DNA of 64,000 bases from JAJDTQ01 sp965204235 (GTDB lineage: Bacteria > Desulfobacterota > Binatia > UBA9968 > JAJDTQ01), in the NCBI GenBank assembly GCA_965204235.1, contig OZ241979.1, forward strand, positions 2,356,001-2,420,000, read 5' to 3'. Below, in pieces: positions 34,910 through 43,918 of this stretch. The notes beneath the pieces were generated by a model that did not search any database, was not told where the DNA came from, and saw only the letters and a list, made by a program, of their open reading frames with translations. Both the position numbers and the translations under genes were made by a program. Position 1 is the stretch's first letter. Each line of letters begins with the position of its first letter.

Positions 34910-36242
34910 GATCGCCCTCGCCATCCTCCACCGCGTCGAGCGGCGGCAGGCCTACGCCGATGCCCTGCTGGACGCGCGCCTCCGGGAGGCGGCCCTGCGG
35001 CAGGCCGACGGCGCGCTGCTGACCCGCATGGTTTACGGCGCCCTTCGGTGGCGCGGGCGCATCGACTGGGTCCTCCGCGGTCTGCTCCGGGAACCCCTGG
35101 ACGAGTTGGACCCCGTGGTCCGGAACCTGCTCCGGCTGGGCGGCTACGAGTTGCTCTTCCTGGACAGGGTCCCCTCCTACGCCACCGTCAACGAGATGGT
35201 GGCGCTGGCCAGGAAGCGCGCCGGCCCGGGCAAGGCGCGGCTGGTCAACGCCGTCCTGCGGCAGGTCGCGCGCCGGGAGCGGGGCGCATGGTCGCCGCCG
35301 ACGTCCGGCAAGGACCGGGACGTGGCCGCGCTGGTTTCGCACCCGTCCTGGCTGGTGGACCTGTGGCGGGAGCAGTGGGGCGCGGTGGAGAGCCGGCGCC
35401 TCATGGATGCCAACAACCGCGAAGCCCCCCTGGTGCTGCGGGTCAACGGCATGAGGACCGATCGGGACGCGCTGGTGCGGCGCCTGCGTTCCCGCGGCCT
35501 CGACGCCCGGCCCGGCGCCTGGTCGCCCCTCGCCGTGCGCCTGCGCGGGTCGGCGTCCCCCGCGGACCTTGCCGAGTTCCGCGACGGCCTGTGCCAAGTG
35601 CAGGGGGAAGCCTCCCAGATGGTCGGGTTCCTGGTCGGTCCCAAGCCCGGCATGCGCGTGCTCGACGCCTGCGCCGCGCCCGGCGGAAAGACCACGCACC
35701 TGGCGGAGCTGATGCAGGACCGGGGCCAAGTCGCGGCCTGCGACGTCTCGGACCGCGGTCTGGCGAAGATCGGGGACAACGCCCGCCGACTGGGACTCGG
35801 CTGCATCCGCGCCCACGCGTGCGACTCGGCCCGCGAGTTGCCCGGCGAGCCCGCTGCCTTCGATCGCGTGCTGGTGGACGCGCCGTGCTCGGGCCTGGGG
35901 AGTCTGCGTTCGCACCCGGAGATCAAGTGGCGCCGCACAGAAGCGGACTTGCATCGGCTTGCGGCGCTTCAGGCCCGGCTCCTGGAACGGGCCGCGGGAC
36001 GAGTGGTCCCCGGCGGGGTCCTGGTCTATGCCACCTGCACGCTCTCGCGGGTCGAGAACGAGCAGGTGGTGGAGTCCTTCGTCGAGCGCCGCCCCGACTT
36101 CGCGCTGGACGCCGCCGCCGCCTGCCTCCCGGCCGCGGCCCGCGCCATGACCGCCCGCGGGTATCTTCTCGCGCTGCCCCACCGCCACGACACGGAGGGT
36201 TTCTTCGCCGCCCGGTTGCGCCGGCTCCCCGCACCGTCGTGA
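34878..36242 (+). CDS. rsmB: 16S rRNA m5C967 methyltransferase
   Basis: 454 residues from TTG 34878, which has GGGAGGG 7 bp upstream and overlaps fmt by 32 bp. An N-terminal NusB-like RNA-binding domain (1-140) precedes the SAM domain. The SAM domain has VLDACAAPGGKTTHLAEL, DAPCSGLGSLRSHP and YATCTLSRVENE; the two cysteines are the catalytic/release pair of RNA m5C methyltransferases. Translationally coupled with fmt. Confidence 0.93.
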   Translation: MSHPLSRNPREIALAILHRVERRQAYADALLDARLREAALRQADGALLTRMVYGALRWRGRIDWVLRGLLREPLDELDPVVRNLLRLGGYELLFLDRVPSYATVNEMVALARKRAGPGKARLVNAVLRQVARRERGAWSPPTSGKDRDVAALVSHPSWLVDLWREQWGAVESRRLMDANNREAPLVLRVNGMRTDRDALVRRLRSRGLDARPGAWSPLAVRLRGSASPADLAEFRDGLCQVQGEASQMVGFLVGPKPGMRVLDACAAPGGKTTHLAELMQDRGQVAACDVSDRGLAKIGDNARRLGLGCIRAHACDSARELPGEPAAFDRVLVDAPCSGLGSLRSHPEIKWRRTEADLHRLAALQARLLERAAGRVVPGGVLVYATCTLSRVENEQVVESFVERRPDFALDAAAACLPAAARAMTARGYLLALPHRHDTEGFFAARLRRLPAPS

Positions 36243-36350
36243 CCGGCCCGCGTCCCGCAGACGGAAGCGGCGGACCCGGTCCTTGACTTCAGGGGGACGT
36301 TGGGGGATCATCAATAGCGTGGGCCAAGGTTCCTGTCCCGGAGTGGAATC

Positions 36351-36599
36351 ATGAGACTCGAAATCATAGCCGTCGTAACCATCATGGTAACCATCATCGG
36401 CGCGGCCATAGCCTTGGCGGCCGTCATCGTTCCCGGCCAACGGGCCATGCGCCAGGAGATCGGGGACGTGCGCCAGGAAATGGGCGAGATGCGTCGGGAC
36501 ATCGGCGACCTTCGGGAACGAATGGCCCGCATCGAAGGCCTGTTCGAGGGGTTCACGAGATCTGCGCCATCTACGCCAAGTCCTCAGCCTCAGCAATAG
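36351..36599 (+). CDS. Small N-terminal-TM coiled-coil protein, LFEGF subfamily
   Basis: 82 residues. One membrane helix (about 5-27), then a short coiled coil with 11-residue periodicity (MRQEIGDVRQE, MGEMRRDIGDL), then RERMARIEGLFEGFTR and a Pro/Gln tail. It is a compact paralogue of the 177-residue protein at 55099-55632, sharing the helix (IGAAIALAAVI) and the C-terminal cap. Function unknown. It is followed by two TIR-domain genes on the same strand. Confidence 0.75.
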   Translation: MRLEIIAVVTIMVTIIGAAIALAAVIVPGQRAMRQEIGDVRQEMGEMRRDIGDLRERMARIEGLFEGFTRSAPSTPSPQPQQ

Positions 36600-36691
36600 A
36601 CCGGAGGTTCTCCACTCGGGAACTGGAAGCGTCGCTTGGTGTCGCGGCAACAGGTACTCCGACCGGTTGGTATGACAAGGAACGAGAGGCG

Positions 36692-37102
36692 ATGAAGGTT
36701 TTTCTCAGCCACTCCCACGCAGACGCGCCGTTGGCGGCTCGGGTCTCCGAGGCGCTCCAACGAAGCGGGTTCGAAGTGTGGGACTCTGACTTTAATCTCC
36801 TCCCTGGCGACAACTGGGCCGCGGAGGTGGGGCGTGCGCTGGAAGAATCCGAGGCGATGGTGGTTTTGTTGACGCCCGCCGCGGCCGACTCTCCTTATGT
36901 GAAGCGCGACATCGAGTACGCGCTTGGCGCAAAGAATTACAGCAACCGTCTGATCCCCGTCGTGGTCGGCGACCCTGGACGAATCCCTGCCAAGGAGATT
37001 CCATGGATCGTCCGGCGAATGCCTTGGGTGGGCTTGGAAGACTACGGAAGCGGTGACCCTGAAGTGCAACCGATTGCCGACGCTATCCGCAGCCACCCTT
37101 GA
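36692..37102 (+). CDS. TIR-domain protein
   Basis: 136 residues that are essentially one TIR domain: KVFLSHSHADA at the start, FEVWDSDFNLLPGDNWAAEVG with putative catalytic Glu45, and VVLLTPAAADSPYVKRDIEYAL. TIR domains hydrolyse NAD+ or make cyclic ADP-ribose signals, often in anti-phage defence. No sensor domain is fused, so activation may come from a neighbour. The start has a GAGAGGCG RBS. About 24 bp precede the second TIR gene. Confidence 0.85.
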   Translation: MKVFLSHSHADAPLAARVSEALQRSGFEVWDSDFNLLPGDNWAAEVGRALEESEAMVVLLTPAAADSPYVKRDIEYALGAKNYSNRLIPVVVGDPGRIPAKEIPWIVRRMPWVGLEDYGSGDPEVQPIADAIRSHP

Positions 37103-37125
37103 TCGCGCGCCGCCTCTGATCTCAC

Positions 37126-37455
37126 GTGCCGAACGAAATTTTCCTATCCCACTCCAGCCAGGATCGACCCTTCGTGAGAAAGCTGGCCGGTGTCCTGCGC
37201 CGCCACGGAATTCCGGTCTGGTACAGCGAAATCAATGTTCAGGGAGCGCAGCAGTGGCACGACGAGATCGGCGCAGCGCTCCGGCGTTGCGACTGGTTTG
37301 TCCTCGTCCTCTCTCCCCACGCCGTTGAATCGAAATGGGTCAAGAGGGAACTCCTTGTGCCGACATCCTGGAGCGCCCCCTTCCACCCTTCCCGACACGT
37401 TTTCGTACCTCCCTGGGCGGCCTGCATGATTTACCTCGTACCGCTCATGTGCTAG
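37126..37455 (+). pseudogene. Second TIR-domain gene, truncated before the tRNA
   Basis: From GTG 37126 the frame reads PNEIFLSHSSQDRPFVRKL, VWYSEINVQGAQQWHDEIG (putative catalytic Glu47) and SPHAVESKWVKREL, a good TIR domain to about residue 76. After that similarity ceases (VPTSWSAPFHPSRH) and a stop follows at 37455, 40 bp before tRNA-Pro. The C-terminal TIR helices and anything beyond are lost. It may still be translated as a 109-residue product. Confidence 0.65.
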
Positions 37456-37495
37456 ATATTTCCAAACCAAGCCAAGGTCCAGTCGGACCGAGAGT

Positions 37496-37572
37496 CGGGG
37501 CGTGGCTCAGCCTGGTAGAGCGCACGGTTCGGGTCCGTGAAGTCGCTGGTTCAAATCCAGTCGCCCCGACCA
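37496..37572 (+). tRNA. tRNA-Pro(CGG)
   Basis: A 77-nt cloverleaf with encoded CCA. Acceptor CGGGGCG pairs with CGCCCCG, D-stem GCTC/GAGC, anticodon stem CACGG/CCGTG with loop TTCGGGT giving anticodon CGG, and T-arm CTGG TTCAAAT CCAG. The C1-G72 pair is typical of tRNA-Pro. Confidence 0.95.
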
Positions 37573-37678
37573 CTCCTTCTGTCCGGACTCGTCCATCGTA
37601 CCGAAGCGGGGTCTCCGGGTTGCATCGCTGCAAGAGGGGCTGTCCGAACGTCATTCCGGCAAGGGAAAGGTTCCTGCT

Positions 37679-39958
37679 GTGGACGAGGGTTCCGTAGAGA
37701 CGCAAGGTTCCGGTTCTCCGGGACCCGCGCCGTCCCGCGGCGAATACACCTGTCCGATGCATCCCGAAGTCCGCCGGCCGGAGGCGGGGCCCTGTCCCCT
37801 GTGCGGCATGGCGCTGGAACGGCTGCCGGGGGCGGCCGGGGACTCCGCCTACCGCTGTCCCATGCACCCGGAGGCGGTCGCGGACCAGCCCGGCCCGTGC
37901 CCGCTCTGCGGCATGGCGCTCGAAGCCCAGAACGTGTCCGTGGACGAGGAGGCCAACCCGGAGCTCGCGGACATGAGCCGCAGGTTCTGGGGTTGCGCGG
38001 TGGTTTCGTTGCCGGTCATGCTGCTGGCCATGATGGAGATGATGCCGAACCACCCGTGGTCGATGTACATGACGCGGACCTTGTGCGTGTGGCTTCAGTT
38101 CCTGCTGACCACCCCGGTGGTGTTCTGGGGCGGTTGGCCCTTCTTCCAGCGCGGCTGGGCCTCCGTCGTCAACCGCAGCACGAACATGTTCACGCTGATT
38201 TCGGTGGGGGTGGGGGCGGCCTACCTCTTCAGCGTGGCGGCGCTGTGGTTCCCTCGACTGTTCCCCCCGTCGTATCGTGCGGCGGACGGCTACGTGCCGG
38301 TGTTCTTCGAGTCCGCTGCGGTGATCGTCACCCTCGTGCTCCTGGGCCAGGTGCTCGAGTTGCGCGCCCGGGCCCGTACCGGCGACGCCATCCGGTCGTT
38401 GCTCGCCCTGGCGCCCGACACGGCTCGGCTGCTGCGGGACGACGGCTCGGTGGAGGACGTGCCGCTGCAACGGGTCGCTCCGGGAGACCGGCTGCGGGTT
38501 CGGCCCGGGGAGAAGGTGCCGGTGGACGGATCGGTCCTCTCGGGCGCCACTACGGTGGAAGAGTCGATGGTCACCGGCGAGCCGTTGCCGGTGGCGAAGA
38601 CCGAGGGCGACACCGTGACCGGGGGCACCATGAACGGCGCCGGCAGCTTCGTGATGCGCGCCGAGCGGGTCGGGCGGGACACGCTGGTGGCCCGGATCGT
38701 GCAGATGGTGAGCGAGGCCCAGCGCAGCCGGGCGCCCATACAGCGGACCGCGGACCGGGTCGCCGCCTACTTCGTCCCCGCGGTGATGCTCGTGGCCGCG
38801 GCCGCTTTCGTCGTCTGGAGCCTCGCGGGTCCGGCGCCCGCCCTGGTCCACGGTGTGGTCAACGCCGTGGCCGTGCTCATCATCGCCTGTCCCTGCGCCC
38901 TGGGACTGGCCACGCCCATGGCGGTCATGGTGGGCGTCGGCCGCGGCGCCGTGGCCGGCGTGCTGGTCAGGGACGCCGCCGCCCTGGAGTTGCTGGCCAA
39001 GGTCGACGTCCTGGTGGTGGACAAGACCGGCACCGTCACCGAGGGCAAGCCGCGCCTGGTGTCGGTGGGGCCGCTGCCGGGACACGAGGAAGACGACATC
39101 CTGGGTCTCGCCGCAAGCCTGGGGCAGCAGAGCGAGCATCCCTTGTCCGTGCCGTTCGTCAACGCGGCCCGGGACCGGAACCTGAAGTTGTCCGAGGCCA
39201 GGGGGTTCCGTTCGGTCACCGGCAAGGGGATGGTTGGGGAGGTGGACGGACGACGGGTGGTGTTGGGCAGCCGGTTGCTGTTGGAAGAGCACGACATCGA
39301 CGGCAGCGACCTCTACCACCGCGCGGAACCGCAGCGCCGGGACGGTTGCACCGTGGCCTTCATGGGCATCGACGGCCGGCCGGCCGGCATGATCGGCGTG
39401 GCCGACCCCATCAAGCCGTCCGCGTTTGCCGCCATGGAGGAGTTGCGCAAGAAGGGCGTCCGGGTCGTCATGCTGACGGGCGACAACCGCACCACCGCCT
39501 GGGCCGTGGCGCACCATCTCGGCATCCGCGACGTGGAGGCCGACGTATCGCCCGAGCAGAAGAGCGTCGTGGTCAAACGCCTCCAGGACGGCGGCGCGGT
39601 CGTGGCCATGGCCGGGGACGGCATCAACGACGCTCCGGCCCTGGCCCAGGCGCACGTGGGCATCGCCATGAGCACCGGCGCGGACGTGGCGGTGGAAAGC
39701 GCGGGCGTCACCCTGCTCAACGGCGATATCCGCGGCTTGGCGCGAGCCTGGCGGCTGAGCACCGAGACCATGGCCAACATCCGCCAGAACCTCTGGTTGG
39801 CCTTCGTCTATAACGTCCTGGGAGTCCCCGTCGCGGCCGGCGCGCTCTACCCCTTCTTCGGGTTGCTGCTGAACCCGATGGTGGCCAGCGGCGCCATGAC
39901 CCTCAGCTCCCTGTCCGTCATCGGCAACTCCCTGCGCGTGCGCGCGAGGGCAGTGTAG
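37679..39958 (+). CDS. P1B-type copper/heavy-metal-exporting ATPase with two HMBD domains
   Basis: 759 residues from GTG 37679. The N-terminus carries two heavy-metal-binding motifs (YTCPMHPEV ... CPLCGMAL, and YRCPMHPEA ... CPLCGMAL) instead of the usual HMA domain. Transmembrane metal site CPC at 404-406, phosphorylation site DKTGT (Asp448), actuator TGEP, HP motif (SEHPLS) and GDGIND (from 646) are intact. It should export Cu+/Ag+ across the inner membrane. No CueR/CsoR regulator or chaperone is adjacent. Confidence 0.92.
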   Translation: MDEGSVETQGSGSPGPAPSRGEYTCPMHPEVRRPEAGPCPLCGMALERLPGAAGDSAYRCPMHPEAVADQPGPCPLCGMALEAQNVSVDEEANPELADMSRRFWGCAVVSLPVMLLAMMEMMPNHPWSMYMTRTLCVWLQFLLTTPVVFWGGWPFFQRGWASVVNRSTNMFTLISVGVGAAYLFSVAALWFPRLFPPSYRAADGYVPVFFESAAVIVTLVLLGQVLELRARARTGDAIRSLLALAPDTARLLRDDGSVEDVPLQRVAPGDRLRVRPGEKVPVDGSVLSGATTVEESMVTGEPLPVAKTEGDTVTGGTMNGAGSFVMRAERVGRDTLVARIVQMVSEAQRSRAPIQRTADRVAAYFVPAVMLVAAAAFVVWSLAGPAPALVHGVVNAVAVLIIACPCALGLATPMAVMVGVGRGAVAGVLVRDAAALELLAKVDVLVVDKTGTVTEGKPRLVSVGPLPGHEEDDILGLAASLGQQSEHPLSVPFVNAARDRNLKLSEARGFRSVTGKGMVGEVDGRRVVLGSRLLLEEHDIDGSDLYHRAEPQRRDGCTVAFMGIDGRPAGMIGVADPIKPSAFAAMEELRKKGVRVVMLTGDNRTTAWAVAHHLGIRDVEADVSPEQKSVVVKRLQDGGAVVAMAGDGINDAPALAQAHVGIAMSTGADVAVESAGVTLLNGDIRGLARAWRLSTETMANIRQNLWLAFVYNVLGVPVAAGALYPFFGLLLNPMVASGAMTLSSLSVIGNSLRVRARAV

Positions 39959-39998
39959 GCGCCGCACCTCTCGGCAGGAAACGCTCGGTCCGCTCGAA

Positions 39999-40107
39999 GG
40001 AACCTCTGATCCATTCCGGCTCGATGGGCCGCTCCCCATGGGAAAGCGCGTCCTTCGACTTCGCTTCGCTACGCTCAGGACGAACGGGGCAATTGTCCAG
40101 AGCTTCC
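39999..40107 (-). repeat. Repeat A copy 16, full length with target duplication
   Basis: GGAACCTCTGATCCATTCC to AATTGTCCAGAGCTTCC. Flanks CTCGAAG (39993-39999) and CTCGATG (40107-40113) agree at six of seven positions. Confidence 0.92.
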
Positions 40108-40136
40108 TCGATGCGCATCTCCCTTCCGGTTCGGAC

Positions 40137-40484
40137 TCAGGCCACGGGGGAGCCGTTGGCGACCGGGGACGTCGGCTGGAGCAGCACCACGCCGTCCGCT
40201 TCGCCCACCGCGCCGAGCACCAGGACCTCGGACTTGACCCCCGCCACCCGCTTGGGCGGGAAGTTCAGCACGGCCGCGACCTGCCGGCCCACCAACTGCT
40301 CCGGGGTGTAGTTCCGGGTGACCTGGGCGGAACTGGTGCGCATCCCCAGCGGCCCGAAGTCGATGCGCAGCACGTAGGCCGGCGCCCGCGCCTTGGGATT
40401 GGGCGCGGCCTCCACGATGGTGCCGACATGGATCCGTATCCGCCGGAACTCATCGAAGGTCACCTGTTCGTTCGCGTCCGTCAT
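40137..40484 (-). CDS. csaA: CsaA-type tRNA-binding/chaperone protein
   Basis: 115 residues of a stand-alone OB-fold tRNA-binding domain: RIHVGTIVEAAPNPKARAPAYVLRI in the first half, YTPEQLVGRQVAAVLNFPPK and GVKSEVLVLGA in the second, as in CsaA. CsaA binds tRNA and has been linked to protein export. It is monocistronic between two repeat A copies. Confidence 0.9.
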   Translation of the reverse strand: MTDANEQVTFDEFRRIRIHVGTIVEAAPNPKARAPAYVLRIDFGPLGMRTSSAQVTRNYTPEQLVGRQVAAVLNFPPKRVAGVKSEVLVLGAVGEADGVVLLQPTSPVANGSPVA

Positions 40485-40564
40485 GTCGCTACGGTCCCGG
40501 ATGGGCTGGTGAGTTCCAATGATCGACCTGCGGGAACCCTGAACGGCGCTTCACGACCCACTCC

Positions 40565-40597
40565 GTCATTCCCGCGAAAGCGGGAATCCATCCATGA
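40565..40597. repeat. Short palindrome C fused to repeat A (second case)
   Basis: Same stem-loop and same CATCCATGA junction as at 23885, followed by a truncated repeat A in the opposite orientation. Confidence 0.75.
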
Positions 40598-40653
40598 AGG
40601 ACGTGCTTTCCCATGAGGAGAGGGAACTCGAGCCGGAATGGATCGGAAGTTCC
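40594..40653 (+). repeat. Repeat A copy 17, left half missing
   Basis: AAGGACGTGCTTTCCCATG through GGATCGGAAGTTCC. The stop codon of the next gene (TAG at 40656-40654) abuts its end. Confidence 0.85.
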
Positions 40654-42222
40654 CTACGCGGCCTGCTCCACCTCGAAGGCGGCGAGGTTGCGATCCTGCC
40701 TGCTGAACTCCACGCCGATCAGGTGGACGGGGTGGCCCGGGCTGCGGTACTTGTCGGCGTAGCCCCTGGCCTTCAACTGCGCCATGGCCTCGCCGGTGGG
40801 TTCGTTGTCCACGGTCTTGAACTCGAACAGGTAGAGGTTGCCGTCGAAGCGTACGGTCATGTCCGCACGCCCCACGCTCGAACTGTCTTCGGGGACCAGG
40901 TCGAAGCCCTGAGCGGCGAAGCAGGAATAGACCACGCTGGCGTAGTAGCCTTCGTACTGCCGGATTTCGTTCCTCATGTGCCAATGGTAGGGGATGCCGG
41001 CGAATACGGACCGGAAGAACGCCTCCAGGCCGGCGAAATCGTTGGCAGCCAGCAGTTCCCGCAAGGGGCCGTCGTCCGCCAGTTGCCTCGAGGCCTTCGG
41101 CAGCAAGGCCGTGAGAAGACGTTTGTTCAGGCTCTCGCGCACTTCCTGGTTGGGGTATCCCAGGCGGTAGCGGATGCGGCCGTTCCGGTCCTCCGAGTTC
41201 ACGATGGTGAGGTAGCCGGTCTGGAACAGCAACGCCTCCATGGCCATCTCGTCCACGTCGAAGGCCGACAGCATCTCTTCGTCGCCGACCATGCGGTCGA
41301 GGTCCATGGGCGAGACGCTGCGGCGCATCAGGGCGTTGATGAGGAACCTGGGGGAGCCGGTCTCGAACCAGTGGGCCTTGAACTCGCGGGTGTCGAACAG
41401 CAGCAGGACGTCGAAGGGGTTGTAAACCTTCTCGTCTCCCCGCCAGGAATAGCCGTTGTACCAGCGGCGTATCCGGTCCCGGTCCAGTCCGGGCAGTTCG
41501 GGGGCGAACACGGTGTCCAGGTCGGCTTCCGTGTAGCCGCAGACGGCGGAGTAGCGCGGGTCCAGGGTGATGTCCTTCAGGTTGTTGAGGCCGGAGAAGA
41601 GGCTCACCTTGGTGAACTTGCTGACGCCGGTGAGCAACGTGAACCGGATGTGCGCGTCGCAGTCCTTGATGACGGAGTACAGGCCGCGCAGTCGGTCCCG
41701 GTTGGCCTTGGCCACTTCCGGCTTCTCCAACGCATCGAGTATCGGCTTGTCGTATTCGTCCACCAGCACCGCCACCCGTCGTCCGGCGCGTTCGTGCAAC
41801 TCGGCGACCAGCCGGCGGAAGCGGGCGGGGGCACTGCCGTCGCTGGCGGCGAGGCCGGCGCGCTTCTCGATGGCCTCGAACTGCGCCGCCATGTCCTCGC
41901 GCAACCAGTCAGGGTCCCCGAAGTCGCCGCTGCCGAAGCTCAGCCGCACCACGGGGGATGGCGTCCAGTCCCATCGGTCGTGGATGGTGAGCCCCCGGAA
42001 CAGTTCCTCGCTGCCCTCGAACAGTTCCTTGATGGTGTCCAGCAGCAGGCTCTTGCCGAAGCGCCGGGGGCGGGACAGGAAGTATTGGTCTCCCTCGTCC
42101 ACCAGCCGTCCGATCCAGGGGGTCTTGTCCACGTAGTAGCAGCCCTCTTCGCGGAGCTTGCGGAAGGTCTGGACGCCGATGGGCAGCTTGCGCCGGGCGG
42201 GGCCTGGGGCGGGAAGGCTCAT
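40654..42222 (-). CDS. AAA-ATPase-like (PF09820) plus PD-(D/E)XK nuclease (PF08011) protein, copy 1
   Basis: 522 residues. The N-terminal PF09820 module begins LPIGVQTFRKLREEGCYYVDKT and has a P-loop-like RPRRFGKSLLLDTI and Walker B VAVLVDEYDKP. The C-terminal PDDEXK_9 nuclease has the GRADMTVRF and YLFEFKT motif. Widespread proteins of this type are suspected mobile or defence nucleases; function is unproved. A close paralogue lies at 50913-52481 in the same orientation. An in-frame start at 42315 adds 31 residues and is not supported by the paralogue. Confidence 0.85.
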   Translation of the reverse strand: MSLPAPGPARRKLPIGVQTFRKLREEGCYYVDKTPWIGRLVDEGDQYFLSRPRRFGKSLLLDTIKELFEGSEELFRGLTIHDRWDWTPSPVVRLSFGSGDFGDPDWLREDMAAQFEAIEKRAGLAASDGSAPARFRRLVAELHERAGRRVAVLVDEYDKPILDALEKPEVAKANRDRLRGLYSVIKDCDAHIRFTLLTGVSKFTKVSLFSGLNNLKDITLDPRYSAVCGYTEADLDTVFAPELPGLDRDRIRRWYNGYSWRGDEKVYNPFDVLLLFDTREFKAHWFETGSPRFLINALMRRSVSPMDLDRMVGDEEMLSAFDVDEMAMEALLFQTGYLTIVNSEDRNGRIRYRLGYPNQEVRESLNKRLLTALLPKASRQLADDGPLRELLAANDFAGLEAFFRSVFAGIPYHWHMRNEIRQYEGYYASVVYSCFAAQGFDLVPEDSSSVGRADMTVRFDGNLYLFEFKTVDNEPTGEAMAQLKARGYADKYRSPGHPVHLIGVEFSRQDRNLAAFEVEQAA

Positions 42223-42356
42223 GGAGACACCATAACCCCTTGCCGCGGACGGGTCAAAGTGCAAGGTCAAGGGTGTGGTGGCGCAGGACCGTTCTTGACG
42301 CGAGCGAGTTGCCAATCTACGGTGGGGAACCGGTTCCCTTGCAGGAGTCCCAAGTC

Positions 42357-43406
42357 ATGGCCCTGACCAGAGTACAACTGAAACGCTTTACGGCGTTCTC
42401 GGATTTCAGTCTCGACATCTCTCCCGGCATCAACGTCCTCGTGGGCGCCAACGGCACGGGCAAGACCCATTTGATGAAGGTCTGCTATGCGGCGTGCGAG
42501 GCGTCCAGGCCTGACGTACATTTCGTGGAGAAGATGATCCGGGTGTTCCAGCCGTCAGGCCGGCGGCCGGGTCGGCTGGTGAAGCGCCAGCAGGGTCGCG
42601 CGAGCGCAGTCGTGGAAGTGCATCGCGATCATCCCGACCATCCCGTCCATCGCAGATTGGCCGCCTCGTTCTCTACACTGGTCACGAAGGCGACTTCCGA
42701 CAAGGTCCGCGTCAACGGCGTTTCGGACTGGACTCGAGATCCCGTCGAGAGCGTGTACATTCCGGTGAAGGAAATGCTTTCCAACGCCCCGGGTTTCCGG
42801 TCACTCTACGAGAGGCGTGAAATCCACTTCGAGGAAGTCTATGCGGACCTCCTGCGCCGCGCCTACCTTCCGGTACTACGCGGTCCCGCGGACCAACAAC
42901 GCAAGAATCTGCTCGGCAACCTCGAGGAGACCATGGATGGCACGGTCACCGTCCGCAACGAGGAGTTCTTCCTGCACAACTCACAGGGTAACCTTGAGTT
43001 CATGTTGCTCGCGGAAGGGATACGCAAGCTCGCGCTGTTATGGTTGTTGGTGCAGAACGGATCCCTCCGGGCCGGCTCCGTACTGTTCTGGGACGAACCC
43101 GAGACCAACCTGAACCCGAAACTGTTCGGCCCACTGATGGCTATCCTGTTGGAACTCCAGCGCAACGGCGTCCAGGTGTTCCTTGCGACGCACGATTACG
43201 TCATCCTGGAGGAACTCGACCTCCGAAAGGAGAAGAAGGACAAAGTGGCCTTTCACTCCCTGTACCGCGAGGGAGAGGACAAGGACGTAGTAACGTGCAA
43301 CACCGCGGACGGTTACCTTGAAATCACCCCCAATGCGATTGCAGAAACGTTCGACAGCCTCTACGACCGAGAGGTCGAACGCAGCCTGAGGGGGGCCTTG
43401 AAGTGA
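42357..43406 (+). CDS. AAA-family (RecF/OLD-like) ATPase of an ATPase-nuclease pair
   Basis: 349 residues with an SMC/ABC-type ATP site split by a long insert: Walker A VGANGTGKT (29-37), signature-like LLAEGIRKLALLWLL, Walker B VLFWDEPETNLNP and His switch ATHDYV. Such AAA_15/AAA_21 ATPases sense invading DNA or proteins in several defence systems. The stop overlaps the next gene by 4 bp (GTGA). Start ATG 42357 has AGGAG upstream. G+C is lower than in flanking housekeeping genes, suggesting acquisition. Confidence 0.85.
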   Translation: MALTRVQLKRFTAFSDFSLDISPGINVLVGANGTGKTHLMKVCYAACEASRPDVHFVEKMIRVFQPSGRRPGRLVKRQQGRASAVVEVHRDHPDHPVHRRLAASFSTLVTKATSDKVRVNGVSDWTRDPVESVYIPVKEMLSNAPGFRSLYERREIHFEEVYADLLRRAYLPVLRGPADQQRKNLLGNLEETMDGTVTVRNEEFFLHNSQGNLEFMLLAEGIRKLALLWLLVQNGSLRAGSVLFWDEPETNLNPKLFGPLMAILLELQRNGVQVFLATHDYVILEELDLRKEKKDKVAFHSLYREGEDKDVVTCNTADGYLEITPNAIAETFDSLYDREVERSLRGALK

Positions 43407-43918
43407 GTACCTTCATCGAAGGCGACCTGCAAATCACATTTGATGACATCGTGCCTGTGCGAAAGTTCGACGACGGACGCAGCCATTGCATGAAGGCCGT
43501 GGATTTCATCGTGGAGCTTTCCGACCGTTACCTGTTCATCGAATTCAAGGATCCTCAAGACCCAGCCGTGCCCGATCCAGAGGGCGGCGCATACCTTCAG
43601 CGATTCAAGCGTGGCCAACTCGACAAGAGCCTCCAGTACAAGTATCGGGACTCCTTTCTCTATGAATGGGCGGCAGGACGAGCCGACAAGCCTGTCTATT
43701 ACCTGGTGTTGGTGGCCTTGGACACCCTGGCGTCGCCACTTCTGACGCAGCGACAAAAGGCGCTGGAGCAAAAGTTGCCCTTGCGGGATCCCCAAGGCCA
43801 ATCGTGGGCGCGCCCGATCGTCAACGGCTGTGCGGTGTTCAACATCAAGTCGTGGAACAGTAAGTTTCGGGAATACCCGATCTCTCGGCGGTCCAGCCTA
43901 CGCGAAGCAGTACCCTAA
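43403..43918 (+). CDS. PD-(D/E)XK-like nuclease partner of the ATPase
   Basis: 171 residues from GTG 43403, overlapping the ATPase stop. The segment AVDFIVELSDRYLFIEFKDP matches a PD-(D/E)XK core, with Asp34, then Glu47-x-Lys49 on the next strand. No named family is recognised. Coupling to an ATP-sensing partner suggests an effector nuclease. Its end overlaps the GT25 gene tail to tail by 4 bp. Confidence 0.65.
   Translation: MSTFIEGDLQITFDDIVPVRKFDDGRSHCMKAVDFIVELSDRYLFIEFKDPQDPAVPDPEGGAYLQRFKRGQLDKSLQYKYRDSFLYEWAAGRADKPVYYLVLVALDTLASPLLTQRQKALEQKLPLRDPQGQSWARPIVNGCAVFNIKSWNSKFREYPISRRSSLREAVP

Noticed and set aside
36600..36691. Additional gene between the coiled-coil and TIR genes
   Set aside because: Too short, no start with RBS, and no coding pattern.
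37445..40039. 864-codon minus-strand frame over the copper ATPase
   Set aside because: It is complementary to a gene with complete P-ATPase motifs and has His/Gly/Arg-rich composition without domains.
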